Below the pieces are notes generated by a model. The model did no database searches, had not been told where the DNA came from, and was given only the letters and a program-made list of their open reading frames with translations. From positions 1-32,534 of the forward strand of contig NZ_BKNN01000035.1 in the NCBI RefSeq assembly GCF_008993995.1: 32,534 bases of DNA. The letters are read 5' to 3'. Position 1 is the first letter of the stretch, and each line of letters opens with the position of its first letter. Position numbers and translations under genes: made by a program. Of the stretch, positions 24,564-32,534 are shown piece after piece. Origin of the DNA: Acinetobacter brisouii. Lineage in GTDB: Bacteria > Pseudomonadota > Gammaproteobacteria > Pseudomonadales > Moraxellaceae.

Positions 24564-25652
24564 TTATAAAATCTGATTCTTCAAGGTATCAACCAAACGC
24601 TGATTTTGTTCAGTCGTACCAACAGTAATACGCAAGTACTGATTAATACGTGGTTTATTGAAATAACGCACGATAATGCCTTGTGCACGTAACTCAGCCG
24701 CTAACTCACCTGCATCACGCTCAGGGTAAGTCGCAAAAATAAAGTTGGCTTTCGATGGTAAAACTTTAAAACCAATTTCAGTCAAATCAGCCACCAACTG
24801 CTCACGGCAATCAATCACTTTCTGACAATGTTCTGCAAAATATGCCTGATCTTCAAACGATGCAACCGCTGCGGCAATTGCAAAACGGTCAATCGGATAT
24901 GAGTTAAAACTGTTTTTCACTGCTTCAAGCGCAGCAATTAAATGCGGCTGTGCAATTGCAAATCCAACCCGTAAACCTGCAAGAGAACGCGATTTAGAGG
25001 TCGTTTGACACACCACCAGATTTTCGTATTTGTTGACCAAAGTCACAGCAGACGCTGCACCAAAGTCCACATAGGCTTCATCAATCACCACAACACGGTC
25101 AGGGTTGCCTTGTAATAACTGTTCGATTTTTTCGAGTGACAACGCGACACTGGTCGGTGCATTTGGGTTGGCAATAATAATGCCGCCATTGGGCTGCTGA
25201 TAATCTGCAACATCAACTTCAAAATCATCATTCAGTGGCACAGTTTTGGTGTTGATCGCAAAAAACTGGCTATAAACTGGATAAAAACTATATGAAATAT
25301 CAGGCGATAAAATCGGCTGATCCTGCAAGAAAAATGCCTTAAAAATGTGCGCCAGAACTTCATCTGAACCATTGCCGACAAATACTTGGGAAGCATCGAC
25401 ATTTTGCTGTACGGCAATCGCCTGTTTTAATGCCGTTGCATCAGGGTCTGGATATAAACGCAAAACATCCGCCCCATCATTCAACACGGCTTGCACTGCT
25501 GCAACCACTTTTGGTGAGGGTGGATACGGATTTTCATTGGTATTCAGTTTAAGTAAATTTTGGATTTTTGGCTGTTCACCGGGTACATAAGGTTCAAGCT
25601 CGCGAACTTCTGGGCTCCAAAAACGCATTTGCTGATTTGAAATATTCATCAT
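24564..25652 (-). CDS. hisC: Histidinol-phosphate aminotransferase
   Basis: PLP enzyme that transaminates imidazole acetol phosphate to histidinol phosphate, the seventh step of histidine synthesis. The 362-residue fold-type I aminotransferase has [12 protein letters not shown] (36-47), GNGSDEVL (93-100), the Asp-Ala-Tyr of [10 protein letters not shown], and the PLP lysine K220 in [15 protein letters not shown]. It starts with two consecutive ATGs (25652, 25649); either is possible. It follows hisD by 50 bases and ends at the shared terminator, so it is the last gene of the his unit. Confidence 0.95.
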   Translation of the reverse strand: MMNISNQQMRFWSPEVRELEPYVPGEQPKIQNLLKLNTNENPYPPSPKVVAAVQAVLNDGADVLRLYPDPDATALKQAIAVQQNVDASQVFVGNGSDEVLAHIFKAFFLQDQPILSPDISYSFYPVYSQFFAINTKTVPLNDDFEVDVADYQQPNGGIIIANPNAPTSVALSLEKIEQLLQGNPDRVVVIDEAYVDFGAASAVTLVNKYENLVVCQTTSKSRSLAGLRVGFAIAQPHLIAALEAVKNSFNSYPIDRFAIAAAVASFEDQAYFAEHCQKVIDCREQLVADLTEIGFKVLPSKANFIFATYPERDAGELAAELRAQGIIVRYFNKPRINQYLRITVGTTEQNQRLVDTLKNQIL

Positions 25653-25702
25653 GTCATCTCAAAAAAGGGCTGAAAAAACAGCCCTCAAATTTCTATAGAT
25701 CA

Positions 25703-26998
25703 TTAAGCAGGTTGATAACGGTAGCGTGCAGAACGTGCGTGCGCATCCAAGTTTTCTTCTTGTGCCAAAATGTCTGCGGTTTTCGCCAGTGTTTTCACAC
25801 CCTGCTCAGAACACATAATTAAACTTGAGCGTTTTTGGAAATCATAAACACCCAATGGTGATGAAAAACGTGCTGTGCCTGAGGTTGGCAAAACGTGGTT
25901 CGGTCCTGCACAGTAATCCCCAATTGCTTCAGGGGTAAAACGTCCCATAAAAATTGCACCCGCATGGCGAATGTCTTGGCTCATGGCTTCTGCATCATCG
26001 AGACAAAGTTCTAAATGCTCAGGTGCAACCTGATTAATCAATTCAATCGCTTCTGCACGGTCTTTGACCAATACCAATGCACCACGATTGGCAATTGATG
26101 TACGGGCAATCTCCGCTTTTGGCAATGCAGCCAAATGTTCTTCAATCGCTTCAGCCACTTCATTTAAGAAGTCTTCATCGGGTGTGATCAAGATCGCTTG
26201 CGCGACTGTGTCATGTTCGGCTTGTGACAACACATCCATCGCGATCCATTTGGCATCGTTCTGACCTTCGGCATACACCAAAATTTCAGATGGCCCTGCA
26301 ATCATGTCAATACCCACCTGACCAAACACTGCACGTTTTGCCGCAGCCACGAAACGGTTCCCCGGCCCTGTGATTTTATCAACACGTGGAATGGTTTCTG
26401 TGCCATAGGCCAATGCTGCAACAGCTTGCGCACCGCCAATGGTAAATACGCGATGTACCCCTGCCAAATAAGCCGCAGCTAAAACCAAGGGATTCAATTC
26501 ACCATTGGGTGCAGGCACAACCATGATAATTTCAGGGACACCCGCAACATGTGCAGGCACAGCGTTCATCAACACTGACGATGGATAAGACGCCAAACCA
26601 CCTGGCACATAAATCCCGACGCGGTCTAATGGGGTAACTTTCTGACCCAAAGTATTACCCAAATCATCCACATAACTCCAGCCATCTTGCTTTTGTGCTT
26701 GGTGGAATGAACGAATACGATTGGCAGCCAGTTCGAGTGCTTCACGAACCTCAGCGTTTAACCCCTCAAAAGCTGCTTTAAGCTGAGCTTGAGACAATTC
26801 AAGATCTGAAAATTGATGCGCTGGATGTCGATCGAACTGCTGAGTTAATTTAAGTACATGTGCATCGCCATGTTGGCGTACATCGGCAATAATCTGGTCT
26901 ACAGTTTTGAGCAGTTCTGGATCATTGACTGTTTCAAAAGCCAATAAATCAGCGAAGGCTTGCTGGAAGTCCTGCGCTTGAGTCGATAAACGTCGCAT
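25703..26998 (-). CDS. hisD: Histidinol dehydrogenase
   Basis: Zn-dependent NAD enzyme that oxidises L-histidinol to L-histidine in two steps, the final reactions of the pathway. From ATG 26998 ([11 protein letters not shown]) the protein is 431 residues, the normal length. Visible features are [48 protein letters not shown] and VAPEHLEL with the catalytic histidine. A TTG nine codons upstream is open but not needed. It is separated from hisG by a DUF4272 gene and by the hisG terminator, so hisD-hisC may be transcribed independently of hisG. Confidence 0.95.
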   Translation of the reverse strand: MRRLSTQAQDFQQAFADLLAFETVNDPELLKTVDQIIADVRQHGDAHVLKLTQQFDRHPAHQFSDLELSQAQLKAAFEGLNAEVREALELAANRIRSFHQAQKQDGWSYVDDLGNTLGQKVTPLDRVGIYVPGGLASYPSSVLMNAVPAHVAGVPEIIMVVPAPNGELNPLVLAAAYLAGVHRVFTIGGAQAVAALAYGTETIPRVDKITGPGNRFVAAAKRAVFGQVGIDMIAGPSEILVYAEGQNDAKWIAMDVLSQAEHDTVAQAILITPDEDFLNEVAEAIEEHLAALPKAEIARTSIANRGALVLVKDRAEAIELINQVAPEHLELCLDDAEAMSQDIRHAGAIFMGRFTPEAIGDYCAGPNHVLPTSGTARFSSPLGVYDFQKRSSLIMCSEQGVKTLAKTADILAQEENLDAHARSARYRYQPA

Positions 26999-27129
26999 CA
27001 ATTTACCCACAAGGTGTTTAAACAAAAATGAGGTTTTAGTTTACCCTGTTTCGACTGACTTGTGGACAACAACTCAACATCTATCGCAAAAGCTTGATAG
27101 AAAATTACTTTTGAGCTGCTGAATCATCT

Positions 27130-27798
27130 TTAGGTACTGACATCAGGATGATCCCAATCACCATCACGTTGAATCAACCAGTTTAATGCAGCATGACGTT
27201 CCATCACCACGGATGCATTAAGACCTGCTGGAGCAGCCTGTTGTTTTAAGCGTGCATCAACACATGCCCAGTCATAACGATAGATCAAATCAGCCTGATC
27301 TAAAATTTCTTCCATGTCCCGCAACTGGACTTTTTGCATAAACTCATCAAAAGATTCAACCGAAGTCACTGCCTGAATCGCAAAGTCACAATCAACAATA
27401 CTTTCAGGATAATTCAACGCATCCACAATGCCTAAAGCCCAAAGCAAAACCCAATAGGCTTCATATTTCCAAACCATGTTGATCACATCTTGCTGTGACA
27501 CATCCCGATTTAAAATTGCCTTTTCTTTTTCTGTTAGTTCATCCAAGACTTGCATGCGACTCAAAACATCGAAAACAAATTCCTGAGTTTCATCATCATA
27601 TTTCTGATTATCCAAATCACAGGCAACCTGTATCACCCACAAACAAGCAATGGCTCGTTTGGCGATATGTTCTGCAGTTCGGGCTTCAATTTCTTCAACA
27701 GATTCAATGACTGGTAACCAATCAATATATGGGATGATATGCTGTTTCAAGATATGTATTGAGGCTTCTTTACGTTGTTGTGGTGTTTTCATTGTCAT
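27130..27798 (-). CDS. DUF4272-domain protein between hisG and hisD
   Basis: A 222-residue soluble protein matching DUF4272. Seen are RKEASIHILKQHIIPYIDWLP at the N-terminus, AKRAIACLWVIQVAC, and the distinctive WKYEAYWVLLWALGIVDAL (central helix) with PES after it. The C-terminal part is mostly helical and ends WDHPDVST. No catalytic motif is known for the family. The start could be 27798, or two codons later; the longest open frame (27912) reaches back into the hisG terminator and is rejected. It lies between the hisG terminator and hisD with a 131-base gap to hisD. Function unknown; nothing links it to histidine synthesis. Confidence 0.75.
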   Translation of the reverse strand: MTMKTPQQRKEASIHILKQHIIPYIDWLPVIESVEEIEARTAEHIAKRAIACLWVIQVACDLDNQKYDDETQEFVFDVLSRMQVLDELTEKEKAILNRDVSQQDVINMVWKYEAYWVLLWALGIVDALNYPESIVDCDFAIQAVTSVESFDEFMQKVQLRDMEEILDQADLIYRYDWACVDARLKQQAAPAGLNASVVMERHAALNWLIQRDGDWDHPDVST

Positions 27799-27897
27799 CG
27801 CTACTTCTTTTTCAGCCGTTATTTTTAACATGTATTTATTGATGTGGAATGATTGGATTTTGTTACAAGATACTCGGATTTTGAAAATCTCAGTCAT

Positions 27898-27925
27898 AAA
27901 AAAAACCGCCAAATTTGGCGGTTTT
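27898..27925 (-). terminator. Terminator of hisG
   Basis: On the minus strand AAAACCGCCA and TGGCGGTTTT flank an AATT loop and continue into eight T. It lies 15 bases past the hisG stop and should isolate ibaG-murA-hisG from the genes below. Confidence 0.88.
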
Positions 27926-27940
27926 CTGATTCACAAGCAA

Positions 27941-29902
<1,962 letters not shown>

Positions 29903-29905
29903 TCA

Positions 29906-30157
29906 TTAAGCTCCAAACAAGCTAGCTTTGCGCCATTCTTCTTTCGTCATTGCACGAATGGTCACAGCATGTACTGCACCACTGGCAATATAATCATTTA
30001 ATGGTGCATAAACCGCTTGCTGACGAGCAACAGGGCGTTTGCCTTCAAACTGATCATCAACAATACGTAGGTCAAACTTTCCAGCTTGTCCACTCACAAC
30101 AACTTCTGCATGTGGAAAAGTTGCTTTTAAAATTTCAGTGAGCTGTTCACTATTCAT
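29906..30157 (-). CDS. ibaG: BolA-family protein IbaG
   Basis: An 83-residue BolA-like protein (YrbA/IbaG), thought to act with monothiol glutaredoxins in Fe-S or redox homeostasis and acid stress. The sequence EGKRPVARQQAVYAPLNDYI and the end HAVTIRAMTKEEW match this subfamily, including the Gln-Gln where classical BolA has Arg-His. Its place directly before murA supports the call. Two GGTCTT copies lie in its leader; their role is unknown. Confidence 0.9.
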   Translation of the reverse strand: MNSEQLTEILKATFPHAEVVVSGQAGKFDLRIVDDQFEGKRPVARQQAVYAPLNDYIASGAVHAVTIRAMTKEEWRKASLFGA

Positions 30158-30252
30158 GGGTAAAAGACCTCGTGTAAGACCTACGTTGTAAAAACTGGCT
30201 ATTTTACTATATCTAAAAAAAATTATTCATTAGGCAATCGTAAAATTGCCAT

Positions 30253-30281
30253 AAAAAAAGAGGTTTATAAAAAACCTCTTT
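30253..30281 (-). terminator. Terminator of hpf
   Basis: On the minus strand AAAGAGGTTT and AAACCTCTTT flank a 5-base loop and lead into seven T. It separates hpf from ibaG-murA-hisG. Confidence 0.85.
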
Positions 30282-30296
30282 ACCTTAAGTTAAAAA

Positions 30297-30635
30297 TTAA
30301 ACTGGAACAATAACTTGTGGAAAAATCATCTGCATTTTACGATGTTTTGCCAGTTGTCGTTTCATTTTCTCAGTTAATTTATTAATGGAAGTATACATGT
30401 CATCGGCACACGCTTGTGCAAAAAGTTCAGCGCCAGGCAAACGAATAATCGCCTCGGCAATATGATTGGCACTCCCTTTTCGAGAACGTTTATCAAGTTG
30501 GTGATCTTTAGAGAGTTTTACCTGCATACTATTCACTTGATCAATATGTTTGGTCATTTGATCAAACTTAGTGCGGATATTTTCTTCTATCGCAGGTGTA
30601 ATGGTTAAATGATGTCCACGAATTGTTAATTGCAT
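30297..30635 (-). CDS. hpf: Short ribosome hibernation promoting factor
   Basis: Binds the 30S subunit near the decoding site in stationary phase and promotes ribosome dimerisation. The 112-residue short form starts MQLTIRGHHLTITPAIEEN and contains NHIAEAIIRLPGAELFAQA, typical of HPF/YhbH. An ATG five codons upstream is open, but the AGGG needed for 30635 lies inside that extension, so I use 30635. It follows rpoN, as in many gammaproteobacteria, though a terminator lies between them, so separate expression is likely. Confidence 0.92.
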   Translation of the reverse strand: MQLTIRGHHLTITPAIEENIRTKFDQMTKHIDQVNSMQVKLSKDHQLDKRSRKGSANHIAEAIIRLPGAELFAQACADDMYTSINKLTEKMKRQLAKHRKMQMIFPQVIVPV

Positions 30636-30739
30636 ACCACTATCCCTCATAAATGCTCAGGATAAAGATCGCTATGGCTGATGATGAATGCAATCACAGT
30701 TTATTTCACTCTCATTCAAACATCACAAGCCACTCCAAG

Positions 30740-30770
30740 AAAAAAAATTCATCATGCTGTCATGATGAAT
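30740..30770 (-). terminator. Terminator of rpoN
   Basis: On the minus strand ATTCATCATG and CATGATGAAT form a perfect 10-bp stem around ACAG, followed by eight T (one shared with the stem). It lies between rpoN and hpf. Confidence 0.85.
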
Positions 30771-30795
30771 CTTTAGAATTAACAAATTCACCTCT

Positions 30796-32247
30796 TCAAA
30801 TCAATACTTTTCTGTCAGAAGACGACGGAATGTTCAATGATTCTCGATATTTGGCAACCGTACGCCGTGCAACATTAATTCCATCTTCTTTCAATAAATT
30901 TGCAATTGCGTTATCAGACAATGGCTTACGTGGGTTTTCCACCGAAATCATTTTCTTAATCATGGCACGAATTGCTGTTGACGAACATTCACCACCTGTC
31001 ATTGTGCCCACATGACTTGAAAAGAAATATTTCAATTCGAACAGACCACGTGGCGTCAGAATGTATTTATTCGTCGTGACACGCGACACTGTAGACTCAT
31101 GCAATTCCACTTCTTCAGCGACATCACGCAGCACCAAAGGCTTCATTGCCTCAGGACCTTGCTCTAGAAATGCCTTTTGATGTTTGACAATACAGCTCGC
31201 CACTTTCAGCAAGGTTTTATGACGTTCATCGACACTCTTGATAAAGTTTTTAGCTTCAAGCATCTGATTACGCAAATATTGATTATCTGCGCTTTGATCT
31301 GCACGTCGAATCATATTGGAATAAAAAGAGTTGACCCGAAGTTTCGGCATCACATCTGGATTTAACTGAACTTGCCAGTTATCCTGTTTTTTGGTCACAA
31401 CCACATCTGGAATTTGGTATTCCGATTCGCCTGACTCAAAATCACTACCAGGATATGGCTTTAATGTCTTAATGAGTTCAATTGATGCTTTTAATTGATC
31501 AGAAGTTAATCCTGTTTGTTTCATTAACTTATTAATATCATTAGAAACAAGCAGCGGATAATACTCCAGCATTTTTAAAGCTTCATAACGTGATGGTGTG
31601 GCTGGCGGTAAATATTCCAATTGAATTTTTAAACATTCAGCTAAATTACGTGACCCTATACCAATCGGGTCTAGGCGCTGTAAATGCTTTAAAACAACTA
31701 AAACTTCTTCATTTTCAACTACATCATCATAATCTAATTCTTGTAATAAATGCTGTACCGAGGCGGTAATCTCTACAATTTCAGCATCTAGAAAACCTTT
31801 TTCATCTAATGAATCAATAATACAATAGGCAATTAATTGATCTACTTTGGAGAAATTCAGTAAATTAATCTGATTCTGCATATGTTCTTGCAAACTCAAA
31901 TTACTCTGACGATTATCCTCACGCTCTTCAAACTCAGAAGTTCCCAATGCTGTTGATTGATGGGTATAGACTTCATCCCAATCCGTATCAACAGGTAAAT
32001 CATCAGGTAAATAATCCGCATTTAACTCTTTGGTTAAATCTTTATTTTCATATTCACGGTCGGCATCGCTATCAGTTTCCGCACTAGACAAGTCCTCGAC
32101 TTTTTCAAGTAATGGGTTACTGTCTAGCTGAATCTGAATTTCTTGCTCTAATTCAAGGCTAGAAAGTTGTAAAAGTCGGATAGCCTGTTGTAATTGTGGC
32201 GTAAGCGACAATGAATTCGCTATTTTTAATCCTACAGATAACTTCAT
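30796..32247 (-). CDS. rpoN: RNA polymerase sigma-54 factor
   Basis: Sigma-54; directs RNA polymerase to -24/-12 promoters that need an AAA+ activator (nitrogen assimilation and other functions). The 483-residue protein has the Gln/Leu-rich region I (LSLTPQLQQAIRLLQLSSLE), an acidic region II, the helix-turn-helix ELHESTVSRVTTNKYI, and the RpoN box ARRTVAKYRE at 460-469. ATG at 32247 has AGGA 6 bases upstream; the longer ATG at 32277 adds ten unconserved residues. Followed by a terminator and hpf. The 287 bases upstream (32248-32534) are AT-rich with no gene I can see. Confidence 0.96.
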   Translation of the reverse strand: MKLSVGLKIANSLSLTPQLQQAIRLLQLSSLELEQEIQIQLDSNPLLEKVEDLSSAETDSDADREYENKDLTKELNADYLPDDLPVDTDWDEVYTHQSTALGTSEFEEREDNRQSNLSLQEHMQNQINLLNFSKVDQLIAYCIIDSLDEKGFLDAEIVEITASVQHLLQELDYDDVVENEEVLVVLKHLQRLDPIGIGSRNLAECLKIQLEYLPPATPSRYEALKMLEYYPLLVSNDINKLMKQTGLTSDQLKASIELIKTLKPYPGSDFESGESEYQIPDVVVTKKQDNWQVQLNPDVMPKLRVNSFYSNMIRRADQSADNQYLRNQMLEAKNFIKSVDERHKTLLKVASCIVKHQKAFLEQGPEAMKPLVLRDVAEEVELHESTVSRVTTNKYILTPRGLFELKYFFSSHVGTMTGGECSSTAIRAMIKKMISVENPRKPLSDNAIANLLKEDGINVARRTVAKYRESLNIPSSSDRKVLI

Positions 32248-32296
32248 AAAGATTCCTATCCCACGAGACCCAAGCAATTTTTATGCCGTTATTATG

Positions 32297-32305
32297 GTTA
32301 TAGCA
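32297..32305 (-). promoter_or_regulatory. Candidate extended -10 box of rpoN
   Basis: TGCTATAAC on the minus strand is an extended -10 motif about 50 bases before the rpoN ATG. No clear -35 is present. The remaining bases to 32534 hold only AT-rich DNA and a 7-bp inverted repeat at the edge. Confidence 0.35.
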
Positions 32306-32534
32306 TATAGTTAATAAAAAACATACAAGCAGAGCTAAATTATGTCGGCTGCTTACCACAAAATAATGAGTTCATTTGTTTTTTTAATCACTTTAACTCT
32401 ATAAAAACTTTAGTTTATTTTTTTTGAAAATATCAAAAATGATCTTAAGCCAGTCCATCAATCCGTTTATTTTACTGAGCAAATCAAGGCATAATCTCAG
32501 GTTTGAAATTACTGTAAAAGAGTTAACAACTCTT

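Noticed and set aside
30158-30252. Promoter for ibaG-murA-hisG (TTGCCT with TATAGT or TAAAAT)
   Set aside because: Spacings are 20 bases or more, or the -35 is poor; the AT-rich context makes such matches cheap.
30653-31015. 120-residue plus-strand frame near hpf
   Set aside because: Mostly antisense to the end of rpoN and contains the rpoN terminator; no ribosome binding site or family resemblance.
32342-32404. 20-residue plus-strand frame MSAAYHKIMSS... upstream of rpoN
   Set aside because: No ribosome binding site and very short; expected by chance in AT-rich DNA.

Overview
The window looks like a chromosomal segment of a low-GC gammaproteobacterium of the Moraxellaceae, most likely Acinetobacter. 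The grounds are protein-level resemblance (712-residue EF-G, HemJ-type protoporphyrinogen oxidase, short-form HisG, ibaG-murA-hisG and rpoN-hpf gene order, copper genes with Met-rich CopA/CopB) and AT-rich intergenic DNA. Genus is inferred and species is not assigned. There is no transposase, integrase, phage gene, CRISPR array, rRNA or tRNA that I can see. Genes are densely packed. No gene-free stretch exceeds 300 bases; the longest are 4938-5230 and 32248-32534.

Layout. Bases 1-3653 (minus strand) hold the str operon: promoter, rpsL, rpsG, fusA and the start of tuf, with strong hairpins in the leader and in every intercistronic gap. Next comes an EcsC-family gene with a basic tail (minus), then the fabB-hemJ pair (plus; fatty acid and haem synthesis). 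A Lrp/AsnC regulator (minus) diverges from a BenE-family transporter (plus). A small lipoprotein and a HAD phosphatase (minus) diverge from thiD (plus). A membrane-anchored NERD-domain protein (minus) is followed upstream by a copper block read leftward: a small Met/His/Cys-rich protein, copA and copB, then a Gdx/SugE guanidinium-type SMR exporter.

The middle (15213-21090) holds rpe, a DUF2218 protein, S-formylglutathione hydrolase coupled to a membrane-anchored caspase-fold (C13) peptidase, and the tightly packed tsaB-uppP-rsmJ run (tRNA t6A modification, undecaprenyl-phosphate recycling, 16S rRNA methylation). From 21217 to 24494 there is a gamma-carbonic-anhydrase-like protein, two divergent Nudix hydrolases and pabB (folate). 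From 24564 to the end, everything reads leftward: rpoN, hpf, ibaG, murA, hisG, a DUF4272 protein, hisD, hisC.

Most of the window is conserved housekeeping sequence. The parts most worth a second look are the terminator-like hairpin between the str promoter and the rpsL ribosome binding site, the C13 peptidase/S-formylglutathione hydrolase unit, the tandemly repeated Met-rich insert in a CopA that lacks a twin-arginine signal, the unclassified small copper-cluster protein, and a DUF4272 gene plus terminator splitting the his genes. I did not find a clearly new multi-gene system.
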